Shown: positions 8,309 through 17,208, numbered from the stretch's first letter. The stretch is DNA of 64,000 nucleotides from Gaiellasilicea sp963763755 (GCA_963763755.1 CAVXQE010000010.1:62001-126000); one strand, 5' to 3'. The notes: generated from the sequence alone by a model not told the origin. Numbers and translations are program-made.

Positions 8309-9743
8309 CGTGGATGTGGTCTCCGTGGTCGCGCAGCGGGAACGACGGGCCGCCCAGGCCGAGCAACGAGATGACCTGCTGCGGCTGCAACTCGGAGGGG
8401 AGGAGGAGCAACGAGCGGACAGCTGCCTCCGTGATCCCACCGGGCTGCTGGTGACCTGCAATCGAGACCTCGCCGACGGCGGCGATGTCGACCGCATGCC
8501 CATAGATGTGCGCCGAGACGACTCCGGGCCGTGCGAACTTGCGGTGACCTGAGAAGAGGCTGGACACCGTCACCTCGCCGTGGCGCTCCCTCAGATAGCT
8601 GATCACGACGAGGATCCTGACATCGATCCGTCCGGCGGCGATGTCATCGCGGCCGCCACCGTAGATCCACACGTTGTCGGCGTCGAGTACACGCTTCACG
8701 AGCCGGTCCTTGGATGCCTCGTAGCCGGTGACGAGCGTCTCGATCCCGACCGCCCGGTACAGGTCGGCCAGCGCCTCGGCGCTGTCCGCGAAGCCGGTGC
8801 GACCCGAGAGTGCGAGCGCACCGCGCCAGGCCTTCTGGTTGGCGAGCCGGGTTGCGATTGTGTCGAGCTCCGTCGCCGAGGCGGGAGCGGACCCGCGCTC
8901 GCCCTGCGCGCGGAGGACACCGAGGACAGCGGCCCAATCCGCGCCGTGCTGCTTCGAAACCGCCACGAGCTGATGCGCGAACTCGCGTGTCAGCCGGGCG
9001 GATGCCGGCGTCGGATCCGGCAATGCCCGGTTGAGCCAGACGGTCGGCTCTCCGAATCCGGTCTCGTGGGCATGCTCGACTTCTGGAGCCGGCGCGGGTG
9101 CGGCTGCGGCGCGCTTCACGACCCATTTCTTGGTGGGTGTCTTGGCCTTGGCGGGCGCGGGCTTCGCCGCCCGTGTCTTGGGCGCGGCGACGGCCGACGG
9201 AGCGGTGCGTGAGCTCGCGACGCTCTTGACGACCGGGGTGGAGGCGACGACTGCGCTCGGCTCCGCCACGGGAGCCGCTTGCGTCACGACTGCATCGTCC
9301 GTTGCGGCGGCGACCTCGCCCGTCGGGGCCGACTCGACTGCTGCCGGTGCGCTCTCCGGAGCCGCGGGTGCAGCCTCAGGAGTCGCTTCCGGAGCAACGA
9401 CAGGAGCGGTTTCGGGCGCGGCTGGTGCCGACTCGACTGTTGCAGCAGGCGCTTCGGCTGCGACCGCGGCGGCGTCGGCGAGACCCGCCTGGAGTGCAGC
9501 GGCGTCGTCGGGCTCGAGCATCCTTGACAGCTGGTCGCCGGCGCCGGCCGTGAAGGCCGCTCCTGCGAAGAACAGCGACGTGAACGCGGCGACGAGGGCG
9601 AGCCGTGCTTTCGGACCGCGGCGGCGGCCGGTCTGCGACCCGAGCGGCATCGTGCGAACCGCGGCGTCCTCCTCGGCGGTCTCGTACTCCCAATCGTCGT
9701 TCTTGCGGCGAATCCTTAGAGAGTTTCGGTTCCGTGTTGGCAT
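8298..9743 (-). CDS. Membrane-anchored protein with Ala/Pro-rich linker and M15-peptidase-like C-terminus
   Basis: A 481-residue protein. The first 45 residues are charged and cytoplasmic, then one membrane segment (LALVAAFTSLFFAGAAFTAG). A long Ala/Pro/Val/Glu-rich linker (about residues 75-230) with repeated APE/SAP units follows, then a globular domain from about 240. The C-terminus has HIYGHAVDIAAV and DHGDHIHVGF, the spacing of His, Asp and His seen in M15/VanY-type zinc peptidases, suggesting a cell-wall cleaving or binding role across the envelope. Catalysis is not proven: only part of the zinc site can be identified. It is divergent from the pilus operon and coupled to DUF192 downstream. 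Confidence 0.7.
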   Translation of the reverse strand: MPTRNRNSLRIRRKNDDWEYETAEEDAAVRTMPLGSQTGRRRGPKARLALVAAFTSLFFAGAAFTAGAGDQLSRMLEPDDAAALQAGLADAAAVAAEAPAATVESAPAAPETAPVVAPEATPEAAPAAPESAPAAVESAPTGEVAAATDDAVVTQAAPVAEPSAVVASTPVVKSVASSRTAPSAVAAPKTRAAKPAPAKAKTPTKKWVVKRAAAAPAPAPEVEHAHETGFGEPTVWLNRALPDPTPASARLTREFAHQLVAVSKQHGADWAAVLGVLRAQGERGSAPASATELDTIATRLANQKAWRGALALSGRTGFADSAEALADLYRAVGIETLVTGYEASKDRLVKRVLDADNVWIYGGGRDDIAAGRIDVRILVVISYLRERHGEVTVSSLFSGHRKFARPGVVSAHIYGHAVDIAAVGEVSIAGHQQPGGITEAAVRSLLLLPSELQPQQVISLLGLGGPSFPLRDHGDHIHVGF

Positions 9744-10117
9744 CGACCCAGCTCCTCTTTAATCGGGCGCCGGGGCGTAGTAATCCGTCCGGCGCCAAGA
9801 TTTCAGACCGCGCCGCCAACGGTTCCGTGAATTCCTCTTATCGGCAGCACCTTTAGCCCCACTCACTCTTATGGGGGAACTTTGAAAGGTGCCCGCAAGA
9901 TTCACCCAAAAGGGGCTTCTCAGTTCCCGACCGCTGAACGATGTTCTCACCGCAAGAGCACCACATCAATCAGGCGAAAGCGGCTCGCCGATGAGAGAAG
10001 GGTTTCTCACGTGCAGCACCGCAACGCCAATCGCACCACACATTCCAAGACATTCCGGGTAGCCACATTCTGCTCGGGCGTCAACCGCTCTCTCCTGCCT
10101 GAAGGGAGGTGAATTAC
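9744..10117 (+). promoter_or_regulatory. Divergent intergenic region and structured leader of the pilus operon
   Basis: About 370 bases without a gene between the secreted protein and the first pilin. Relative to the surroundings it is AT-richer and holds three hairpins: GCACCTTT/AAAGGTGC (9847-9892) enclosing CCCC/GGGG; GGCGA/TCGCC flanked by ATC/GAT (9969-9992); and TGAGA/TCTCA (9992-10009). It must contain promoters for both directions, but I cannot name -35/-10 boxes with confidence. I looked for the cyclic-di-GMP-I riboswitch consensus often found before pilus genes and did not find it. Confidence 0.4.
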
Positions 10118-10297
10118 ATGCTGCAGCTTTTCGTCTCCATTCAGAACCGGCTCGCCGACCTTCGCTCCGAGGAGGGCCAGACGATGGCCGAGTATGGCGT
10201 CGTTCTCGCCGTGATCGCCGTGATCGTCGTCACCGCTCTGTTGGCCCTGTCGGGTGCCATCACCGGTGCACTGAACGCCGTTACCGCCATTCTGTAA
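10118..10297 (+). CDS. flp: Flp-type type IVb pilin
   Basis: About 59 residues. A short N-terminus is followed by the conserved EEGQTMAEYGVVLAVIAVIV block: Flp pilins carry Glu and Tyr at these early positions in a long hydrophobic helix, and the prepilin peptidase cuts just before it. The C-terminus is hydrophobic and ends NAVTAIL. The ATG at 10118 sits behind a strong GAAGGGAGG site; a GTG at 10109 in the same frame overlaps that site and is less likely. First gene of the Tad pilus operon; the product is the major subunit of an adhesive pilus. Confidence 0.9.
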   Translation: MLQLFVSIQNRLADLRSEEGQTMAEYGVVLAVIAVIVVTALLALSGAITGALNAVTAIL

Positions 10298-10317
10298 CAC
10301 CCACCAGAGGAGGATCG

Positions 10318-10485
10318 ATGATGTTGACAGAGAGGATTTCGCTGACCGACGAACTGGGTCAGACGATGGCGGAGTACGCCTTCGTCATCAGCGTGATCGT
10401 CATCAGCATCGTGATCGCCTTTGGTGTCCTGTCGGGTGCGATTGCGTCGTCGATCGACGCCGCGGTCTCGGTCGTCAGGGGTTGA
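10318..10485 (+). CDS. Second Flp-type pilin (55 residues)
   Basis: A 55-residue gene easily missed because of its size. It begins MMLTERISLTDELGQTMAEY and continues AFVISVIVISIVIAFGVLSG, the same GQTMAEY signature and hydrophobic helix as the first pilin, with a shorter C-terminus (DAAVSVVRG). It lacks the Glu-Glu before GQ that the first pilin has. The ribosome site AGAGGAGG lies just upstream, 20 bases after the first pilin's stop. It may be a minor pilin. A strong hairpin follows. Confidence 0.88.
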   Translation: MMLTERISLTDELGQTMAEYAFVISVIVISIVIAFGVLSGAIASSIDAAVSVVRG

Positions 10486-10497
10486 ATCAAGCGCGAC

Positions 10498-10531
10498 GAC
10501 GGCGTCCCCGGCCAGCCTCGGGGACGCCGTC
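10498..10531 (+). terminator. 13-bp perfect hairpin between pilins and tadE
   Basis: Arms GACGGCGTCCCCG and CGGGGACGCCGTC pair perfectly around an 8-base loop, 12 bases after the second pilin stop and 29 bases before tadE. No T-run follows. It probably acts as a partial terminator or mRNA stabiliser that keeps pilin mRNA more abundant than the assembly genes downstream. Confidence 0.6.
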
Positions 10532-10559
10532 TCACTTCACCGAAAGTCAGGAAACGCAA

Positions 10560-10958
10560 ATGACCACAAAGAGAATCGATATTCGAAACGAGCGAGGCCA
10601 GACCATGGTCGAGTTCGCCCTCGTGGTGCCGATCCTCCTCGTGGTCGTGTTCAGCATCATCCAGTTCGGAATCCTCTACAACCACTACATCACCCTGACC
10701 GACGCAACGCGCGTTGGCGCACGCAAGGGTGCCGTCAGCCGGACCGCGGTCAACCCGATCGCACTCACGGTGGCTGCCACCCGCGCCGCCGCACCCGGCC
10801 TCAAGCCGGCCAACCTCGGAGTCACCGCCGTCGCCACCGCGTGGGCGCCTGGCGCAGACATCACTGTGGAGGCGACGTACCCGTACGACATCGATGTCCT
10901 CGGGATCGTCGTGGCCTCCGGCACGTTGCACAGCAAGACCGTAGAACGCGTGGAATAG
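10560..10958 (+). CDS. tadE: TadE-like pseudopilin
   Basis: A 132-residue protein with the TadE signature RGQTMVEFALVVPILLVVVF near the N-terminus and a short periplasmic/extracellular domain (TLTDATRVGARKGAVSRT onward). TadE-family proteins are minor, pilin-like parts of the Tad system, processed by the same peptidase. The ATG at 10560 is chosen because it starts just before the conserved segment; upstream codons in frame belong to the hairpin. Followed after 48 bases by cpaB. Confidence 0.88.
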   Translation: MTTKRIDIRNERGQTMVEFALVVPILLVVVFSIIQFGILYNHYITLTDATRVGARKGAVSRTAVNPIALTVAATRAAAPGLKPANLGVTAVATAWAPGADITVEATYPYDIDVLGIVVASGTLHSKTVERVE

Positions 10959-11006
10959 CACACACTTTTCGACTGTTACTCGTTAGCAGAAAGAAGGAAG
11001 ACGCTC

Positions 11007-11807
11007 ATGACGTACCGCATCAGAAATATCACGATCGCGATCGCGTTGGCGCTCGTCGCTGCTTTGCTGACGGGTTTCTACGTGAAGAATTACCAGCGCG
11101 ACGTCCGCAAGGACGAAACCAATGTCCCGGTCTTCGTCGCGAAGGTCGACATCCCGTCCGGCACGTCCGGCGGAGAAGTCGCCGGAATGATGACCAAGAC
11201 GGAGATCGTCCGCAGGGGCGTCGTCCCCGGCGCGATCTCGAACCCGGCCCAGTTGGCCACCCTTGTCGCCACCGAGCCGATTTATGCCGGTGAGCAAGTC
11301 TCGACGCGCCGTTTCGCGACGCCGTCGGAGAGTGGCGTCCGAGCCCAGCTGACCGGCGTGCAGCGCGCAATTGAGATCCCCGGCGACGAGCACCAGCTGC
11401 TCGCCGGCACGCTCAAGGCGGGCGACAAGATCGACCTCATCGCGACCTTCGGCGTGAAGCTCTTGGGCTCCGGTGAGGAGATCAAGTTCACGCGGATCGT
11501 CCTGCGAGACGTCGAGGTACTGCGCGCGCCGAATAGCGCCGCGGTGAACGCGAAGGTCACCTCGGGAAGCCAGGACGGCAACTTCAACGTGATGGTCAAG
11601 GTCACGGATACCCAGGTTCAGAAGCTGCACTGGGTGTTCACGTCCGCCCTGAAGTGGCACTTCGAGCTGCGCCCCGCAACGGGGTCGGCGGATAGCCCGG
11701 AGAACGTCGAGAGCGTGTACTCGGTGCTGCGCGAAGGCGTGACACGGAAGCAGCTCGCGGACGCCGGCGTTGCAACCCTCACTCCGGCACAGGTAGGAGG
11801 CAACTAA
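11007..11807 (+). CDS. cpaB: CpaB/RcpC pilus assembly protein with SAF domain
   Basis: A 266-residue protein with an N-terminal membrane anchor (NITIAIALALVAALLTGFYV) and a SAF-like domain beginning VPVFVAKVDIPSGTSG, including IYAGEQVSTRRF, then the RcpC region. CpaB proteins bridge the inner platform to the outer pilus channel or wall. The start ATG is the only one giving the membrane anchor. The stop overlaps the next ATG by one base (TAATG). Confidence 0.9.
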   Translation: MTYRIRNITIAIALALVAALLTGFYVKNYQRDVRKDETNVPVFVAKVDIPSGTSGGEVAGMMTKTEIVRRGVVPGAISNPAQLATLVATEPIYAGEQVSTRRFATPSESGVRAQLTGVQRAIEIPGDEHQLLAGTLKAGDKIDLIATFGVKLLGSGEEIKFTRIVLRDVEVLRAPNSAAVNAKVTSGSQDGNFNVMVKVTDTQVQKLHWVFTSALKWHFELRPATGSADSPENVESVYSVLREGVTRKQLADAGVATLTPAQVGGN

Positions 11808-12979
11808 TGAGCGAGAGCACCCGCATCTACGTCACTGGCTCTTGCGACGGGCTCGACCGCCTGCGCGAAGGTCTGGCCGCACATCCCGAGCTCGACTTCG
11901 TGGGCTGGAGTGAGAACGTCACCGAGGCGTCAGCCGCACTCGCCGGCGGGCATCTCCAGGTCGTCGTGCACGCCACCAGGTCCGCCACGTTCCCGGCGGA
12001 CGAGGTTGCTGCGATCCGGGAGCACACCCGCTCGCCGATCGTGATCCTCGCGTCGGGCGAGTCGTCTGCCCTGCTCGAGGAAGCGTTGGACGCCGAGGGC
12101 GTCGCCGACGTCCTCCTGCTGCCGCAGCTGACCGACAACGTCGTCTTCGCGCTGCGGAAGGCGGGCCACGCCGGCCGCCGTCTCGTGGCGGAAGGTGCAC
12201 ACGCCCGCCAGGGCCGCATCATCACCGTGTTCTCGCCCAAGGGCGGAACGGGCAAGACCGTCACGGCCACGAACCTCGCAGCGTCGTTCGCGAAGCACGA
12301 GGGCCGGCGCACGCTCCTGCTCGATCTCGACCTGCAGTTCGGCGACGCCGCGATCATGCTCGGCCTCGAGCCGGACAAGACGATCTACGACCTCGTGGTC
12401 GCCCCGGGAGAGCTCGATTCCGAGAAGCTCGCGGGCTACATCACGAAGCACACGTGCGGGCTCGACATCCTGCCCGCGCCGCTTCGTCCCGAGGACGCAG
12501 AGCTCGTGACCGAGTCCAAGCTGGCCAGGCTGCTCGAAGTGGCACGGGAGTCGTACGACGTGATCGTCGTCGACACCTCGCCGTTCTTCCACGGCCCGAT
12601 GCTGGCGACGCTCGACCGCACCGATGAGCTGCTGATGGTCTGCGGGCTGGACGTGCCGACCCTGAAGAACGTCCGCCTGTCGCTCCAGACGCTCGATCTG
12701 CTCTCCTTCCCCGCCACGCGGATCCGCTTCCTCCTGAACCGCGCGAACTCGAAGGTCGGGATGAAGAAGAGCGAGGTCGAAGGCGCGCTCGACGTCAAGA
12801 TCAACTTCGAGGTCCCATCGGATCGTGCTGTGCCGCTGGGCGTCAACCGTGGCGCGCCGCCGGCGATCGCCGATGCGGGCTGTGACTTCGCCCGTGCGAT
12901 CCGGCAGGTCGCCAAGGCTCTACTCGTCCAGGAGCAGCCGAAGAAGAAGAAGAAGTTCGCCGCACTGGCGAGGTCTTAG
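11807..12979 (+). CDS. tadZ: TadZ/CpaE pilus localisation ATPase
   Basis: A 390-residue protein. Residues 1-130 look like a degenerate receiver-type domain (DLDRL-like start, VVVHATRS, SPIVILASGESS). From about residue 143 comes a MinD/ParA-type ATPase with the deviant Walker A FSPKGGTGKTVTATNLA, LLLDLDLQFGDAA and VIVVDTSPFF. The C-terminus is basic (KKKKKF). Such proteins place the pilus machine in the cell. Translationally coupled to cpaB and 2 bases before cpaF. Confidence 0.92.
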   Translation: MSESTRIYVTGSCDGLDRLREGLAAHPELDFVGWSENVTEASAALAGGHLQVVVHATRSATFPADEVAAIREHTRSPIVILASGESSALLEEALDAEGVADVLLLPQLTDNVVFALRKAGHAGRRLVAEGAHARQGRIITVFSPKGGTGKTVTATNLAASFAKHEGRRTLLLDLDLQFGDAAIMLGLEPDKTIYDLVVAPGELDSEKLAGYITKHTCGLDILPAPLRPEDAELVTESKLARLLEVARESYDVIVVDTSPFFHGPMLATLDRTDELLMVCGLDVPTLKNVRLSLQTLDLLSFPATRIRFLLNRANSKVGMKKSEVEGALDVKINFEVPSDRAVPLGVNRGAPPAIADAGCDFARAIRQVAKALLVQEQPKKKKKFAALARS

Positions 12980-12981
12980 TC

Positions 12982-14442
12982 ATGGGTCTCCACGACCGAC
13001 TTTCAAAGCAAAACGAGAACGGGGCCGCGAACGTAATCGCAGAGCGTCCGGTTGCGCTCGCTGGCCCCGTTACCACCCCCGCCGCGCCGAATACGCCGGT
13101 GGTTACGCCCCGCGCGGGCGACCCGTACGCCGAGCTGAAGAGCTCGATCCATCACGCCGTGATCGCCAAGCTCGGCCCTGAGCTCTTCAAGCGCGAGAGC
13201 GCGGAGGACCTCACGGAGCGCGTGTTGCACGCGGTCGCCGAGCAGCTCGCCCTCGACCGGACGCCGCTGACCCGCGAGGAGCGGCGGCGCATCCAGCGCG
13301 AGATCACGGATGACGTGCTCGGGTACGGGCCGCTCGAGGAGCTTCTCCGCGACGACTCGGTCAGCGAAGTGATGGTCAACAGACACGACCTGATCTTCGT
13401 GGAGCGTGCGGGGCGGCTCGAGCGGACGGACGTGTCGTTCGTGGACAACGCGCACCTGTTGCGCATCATCGACAAGATCGTCTCGCAGGTCGGCCGGCGG
13501 ATCGACGAAGCATCGCCGATGGTCGACGCCCGTCTTCCCGACGGCAGCCGTGTCAACGCGATCATCCCGCCGCTTTCGCTCAAGGGCCCCACGCTCACGA
13601 TCCGGAAGTTCGCACGGGATCCGTACACGATGGACGACCTGATCAACTTCAACTCGCTCACCCCGCAGGCCGGGCAGTTTCTCGGCGCGTGCGTGAAGGG
13701 CAAGCTGAACGTGCTCATCTCCGGCGGTACCGGCACCGGTAAGACGACGATGCTGAACGCCATGTCGGCGTTCGTGCCCGGCGACGAGCGGATCGTGACG
13801 ATCGAGGACGCTGCGGAGCTTCAGCTGCAGCAGGAGCACGTGATCACGCTCGAGTCGCGGCCGGCGAACATCGAGGGCCAGGGCGAGGTTCGCATCCGCG
13901 AGCTCGTCCGCAACGCCCTGCGGATGCGCCCCGACCGGATCATCGTCGGCGAGGTCCGCGGCGCCGAGACGCTGGACATGCTCCAGGCCATGAACACGGG
14001 CCATGAGGGCTCACTGACGACGATCCATGCGAACACCCCGCGCGACGCGCTCTCCCGGTTGGAGACGCTCGTGATGACCGGTGGCGTCGAGCTTCCGCAC
14101 CGCGCGATCCGCGAGCAGATCTCGAGCGCCTTCGACGTGCTCGTGCAGATCTCCCGCCTCGTGGACGGCTCGCGTCGCGTCACGCACATCACCGAGGTCC
14201 TCCGCATGGAGTCGGACGTCATCACTCTGCAGGACCTCTTCACGGCGAAGCCGCCCGAGGAGGGTCAGACAGCGATCCGCGGGTCACGTCTGCTCGCGCC
14301 CATCGCGTGCACGGGCCTCAAGCCGCACTTCCTGGAGAAGATGGCCTCGAACGGGGTCCTGCTTCCGCCGACGTTCTTCCGGGCCGATTCGCGCGACGGT
14401 CGCCCGGCGTTCTCCGCCGGGCCGTACGGCGGTGTGCAGTGA
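12982..14442 (+). CDS. cpaF: CpaF/TadA secretion ATPase
   Basis: A 486-residue type II/IV secretion ATPase. The N-terminal 60 residues are flexible; then the CpaF core with VMVNRHDLIFVERAGRL, Walker A ISGGTGTGKTTMLNA, the Asp box IVTIEDAAELQLQ, the His box SLTTIHANTPRDALSRLE and the Walker B-like RPDRIIVGEVRGAE. It powers pilin assembly. The C-terminus is extended by about 30 residues (MASNGVLLPPTFFRADSRDG). The stop overlaps the GTG start of the next gene by 4 bases. Confidence 0.95.
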   Translation: MGLHDRLSKQNENGAANVIAERPVALAGPVTTPAAPNTPVVTPRAGDPYAELKSSIHHAVIAKLGPELFKRESAEDLTERVLHAVAEQLALDRTPLTREERRRIQREITDDVLGYGPLEELLRDDSVSEVMVNRHDLIFVERAGRLERTDVSFVDNAHLLRIIDKIVSQVGRRIDEASPMVDARLPDGSRVNAIIPPLSLKGPTLTIRKFARDPYTMDDLINFNSLTPQAGQFLGACVKGKLNVLISGGTGTGKTTMLNAMSAFVPGDERIVTIEDAAELQLQQEHVITLESRPANIEGQGEVRIRELVRNALRMRPDRIIVGEVRGAETLDMLQAMNTGHEGSLTTIHANTPRDALSRLETLVMTGGVELPHRAIREQISSAFDVLVQISRLVDGSRRVTHITEVLRMESDVITLQDLFTAKPPEEGQTAIRGSRLLAPIACTGLKPHFLEKMASNGVLLPPTFFRADSRDGRPAFSAGPYGGVQ

Positions 14443-16289
14443 GGCGCACACTTCTCAGCGCAGTCGCTCTCGTCGCCGTTCTCCTGCCTGGAGTCAGTGG
14501 CGCCGCCAGCGGCAACACCCGCATCACGGCTGTGGACACCAGCGCGTATCCGTCCGTCCGCGTGACCGTGGTCACGCCTCAGCCCGCCGACAAGGCGCCC
14601 AGGCTGAGCGAGGACGGAAAGCCGGTGGTTGGGTTCACCGCGAAGAACTTCGGCCGCGAAAAGAGCGTCGTGCTGCTCTTCGACCGGTCACAGTCGATGC
14701 TCGGCAAGGCGATGCAGGATGCGACTGCTGCGGCGCGTTCCTTCGTCCGCTCGAAGCCTGCGAGTGACCGGATCGCGGTCGTCGCGGTCGGGAAGCAGGC
14801 CTTCCAGCTGACCGGATTCTCGACCGGCACCTCCGAGGCCGACGCCGCGCTGCGCGGGCTCGACGTCGACAAGGTGCGAGGCACCGCTCTGTACGACGCC
14901 GTCGTCCTGTCGTCGGACCTGCTCGGCGCCGACCTGCACCAGTCGCGCGTTCTCGTGCTGCTCACGGACGGTCAGGAGGTCTCGAGCAAGGCGAGCCTCG
15001 AAGATGCGATCGCCGCCGCGAACGATGCTCACGTCACGGTCTATCCGATCGCGATCGAAAGCCCAAGCTTCAAGCCCGGACCGCTGAAGCGCCTCGCCGC
15101 CGAAACGGGCGGCCGCTACAGCGGTGCAGCGGGCTCGGCCGCTCTCCACGCTGTCTACGCGTCGCTCGCAAAGGAGCTCAGCCGGACGTGGCAGCTCACG
15201 TACTTCACGACCGCCCGTCCCGGCGACTCGTTCGAGCTCACCGCCGGGGCAGCACACGCGAAGGCGCTGGCACCTGGAACCGCGGCCGAGGCGGTCGCCG
15301 AGTCGACGGTGCCCAAGCCGGTGTTCGCAGTGGGTCCGATGCTCATCGCCACGCTGGTCGGGATCTGCATCCTCCTCGCTGCGTTCTTCCTCTTCCAGGC
15401 GCCGGTCGGGGCCGCGCTGCGCCGCAGGCTCGCACCGCACATCGGTGAGCCGGCGCGGAAGCGCGCGCGCGGGCCGGTGGAGGAGCGTTTCGCCACTGCT
15501 TCGTCGCTGATGCGCGCGACCGAGCGGGCTTTCGGCAACCTGAGCCTCTGGCACAAGCTGCACAAGCTGCTGGAACGGTCCGACGTGCCGCTGCGCACGG
15601 TCGAGCTCGTGTACATCTGCGCCGGCTCAGGGCTTCTCGTCGGACTGATCTTCGGCCTCATCGGGGTCGGTCCGCTGTTCGCGTTCATCACGCTGCTCGC
15701 CGGCTTCATGATCCCGGTCGGCTTCATCTGGTGGAAGGCGCGCCAGCGCTTGAATGCCATCGACGAGCAGCTCCCCGATCTTCTGATCACGCTCGCGGCT
15801 TCCCTCAAGGCAGGACACAGCTTCCGGGCGGGGATTCAGGCCGTCGTCGACGAGGGTCAGCCGCCTGCCAGCAAGGAGTTCAACCGGGTGCTGACGGAGA
15901 CTCGGCTCGGCCGGCCGATGGATGACGCGCTCGCCGACATGGCCGAGCGGGTCGGCTCCAGCAATCTCTCCTTCGTCGTCACCGCCGTGACGATCCAGCG
16001 CCAGGTCGGCGGCAGCCTCGCAGGCATCTTCGACATGGTCGCCGACGCAGTCCGCAACCGGCAGCAGTTCGCGCGGAAGATCAGGGGATTGACCGCGATG
16101 GGGCGGATGTCGGCCTACGTCCTCGTCGGTGTGCCGTTCTTCATGGCCGGCACGATCACGCTGCTCAGCAGGGACTACATGAGTCCGCTCTTCTTCTCAG
16201 CGACGGGGCAGAAGATGCTCGTCGTCGGCCTCGTGATGATCGGAATCGGTTCGCTCATGCTCCGCAAAATCGTCAACTTTAAGGGCTGA
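14439..16289 (+). CDS. tadB: Fusion of secreted VWA domain with TadB platform protein
   Basis: A 616-residue protein starting at the GTG that overlaps the cpaF stop. It opens with a signal peptide (VRRTLLSAVALVAVLLPGVS). Next, about residues 85-270 form a von Willebrand A domain with an intact MIDAS motif (LLFDRSQSMLG) plus LVLLTDGQEVS. A membrane segment (PMLIATLVGICILLAAFFLF) follows, then the TadB/type II secretion F domain with ELVYICAGSGLLVGLIFGLI, DEQLPDLLITLAASLKAGHS and a final membrane segment. Standard TadB proteins are about 300 residues and lack the VWA part, so the fusion roughly doubles the protein. The outer VWA domain could bind pilin, TadE/TadG or a surface ligand; that is inference. 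Confidence 0.9.
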   Translation: MRRTLLSAVALVAVLLPGVSGAASGNTRITAVDTSAYPSVRVTVVTPQPADKAPRLSEDGKPVVGFTAKNFGREKSVVLLFDRSQSMLGKAMQDATAAARSFVRSKPASDRIAVVAVGKQAFQLTGFSTGTSEADAALRGLDVDKVRGTALYDAVVLSSDLLGADLHQSRVLVLLTDGQEVSSKASLEDAIAAANDAHVTVYPIAIESPSFKPGPLKRLAAETGGRYSGAAGSAALHAVYASLAKELSRTWQLTYFTTARPGDSFELTAGAAHAKALAPGTAAEAVAESTVPKPVFAVGPMLIATLVGICILLAAFFLFQAPVGAALRRRLAPHIGEPARKRARGPVEERFATASSLMRATERAFGNLSLWHKLHKLLERSDVPLRTVELVYICAGSGLLVGLIFGLIGVGPLFAFITLLAGFMIPVGFIWWKARQRLNAIDEQLPDLLITLAASLKAGHSFRAGIQAVVDEGQPPASKEFNRVLTETRLGRPMDDALADMAERVGSSNLSFVVTAVTIQRQVGGSLAGIFDMVADAVRNRQQFARKIRGLTAMGRMSAYVLVGVPFFMAGTITLLSRDYMSPLFFSATGQKMLVVGLVMIGIGSLMLRKIVNFKG

Positions 16290-16295
16290 TCACAG

Positions 16296-17207
16296 ATGCC
16301 ACTGCTCATCTTCGCCGCACTCCTCCTCGGTGTCGCCGCGTATCTCGTCAGCGAGGTCGTCACGCATCCGAGCCGCGAACGTCGTAACGCCGTCAAGCGG
16401 GCAGCCACGTATGGCCGCATCCGCGCCGCCGGTGCAGGTCTCGAACGTCTTCACTTCCGCCAGCGGGTGCTCGTCCCGGCCACATCGTCCCTGGCAGGCT
16501 TCGCGCTTCGGCTGAACCCGAAGGTGACGATGGAGAACATCTCGTTCCGGCTGATGGCGGCCGGCATGGGCAGGACGGTCACCCCGACGATGTTCCTCGC
16601 CGCCAAGAGCGCCGGAGCAATCGTCGGCGGCGTCCTCGGCTTCATCGGCATGGCGTTCTTCGGCGCGACGATGGGCCTCATGATGGCGGTCGGTCTGGCC
16701 GCGCTCGGCTTCATCGTTCCGGGCATCGTCGTTTCGCGCAAGGCTCGCGCGCGCCGGGACGAGATGCGGGCTCAGCTGCCGGACGCACTCGACCTGCTGG
16801 CGGTGTCCGTGGAGGCCGGTCTCGCCTTCGACGGAGCGGTCGCCAAGCTGACGGAGCACATGGAGGGAGCCCTCGCCGAGGAGTTCTCACACACGCTCGG
16901 TGAGATGCGCATCGGCGAGTCGCGCCACGACGCCCTGAAGAAGCTCTCAGACCGTGCAGCCACGCCCGAGATCTCGAGCTTCACGCGGGCGATCATCCAG
17001 GCCGACCAGCTCGGCATCTCGCTCGGCCGGCTCCTTCGTGTCCAGGCCGCCGAGTCCCGCCTCAAGCGTCAGGCCGCCGCGGAAGAGAAGGCGATGAAGT
17101 CGCCGATCAAGATGCTCTTCCCGACCGTGATCTTCATCTTCCCGGCGATGTTCATCGTCATCCTCGGGCCCGCCATGCTCAACCTGATGACGGTATTCGA
17201 GTTCTAA
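16296..17207 (+). CDS. tadC: TadC platform protein
   Basis: A 303-residue membrane protein of the type II secretion F family. A membrane segment near the N-terminus (LIFAALLLGVAAYLVSEVV), two in the middle (GAIVGGVLGFIGMAFFGATM, LMMAVGLAALGFIVPGIVVS) and one at the end (FIFPAMFIVILGPAMLNLM) enclose the cytoplasmic domain with QLPDALDLLAVSVEAGLAFD. It pairs with TadB to form the inner-membrane platform. It begins 6 bases after tadB. Confidence 0.93.
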   Translation: MPLLIFAALLLGVAAYLVSEVVTHPSRERRNAVKRAATYGRIRAAGAGLERLHFRQRVLVPATSSLAGFALRLNPKVTMENISFRLMAAGMGRTVTPTMFLAAKSAGAIVGGVLGFIGMAFFGATMGLMMAVGLAALGFIVPGIVVSRKARARRDEMRAQLPDALDLLAVSVEAGLAFDGAVAKLTEHMEGALAEEFSHTLGEMRIGESRHDALKKLSDRAATPEISSFTRAIIQADQLGISLGRLLRVQAAESRLKRQAAAEEKAMKSPIKMLFPTVIFIFPAMFIVILGPAMLNLMTVFEF

Positions 17208-17208
17208 G

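Noticed and set aside
9744..10117. Cyclic-di-GMP-I (GEMM) riboswitch before the pilus genes
   Set aside because: The conserved GCAAA and tetraloop-receptor segments are not found; only generic hairpins are visible.
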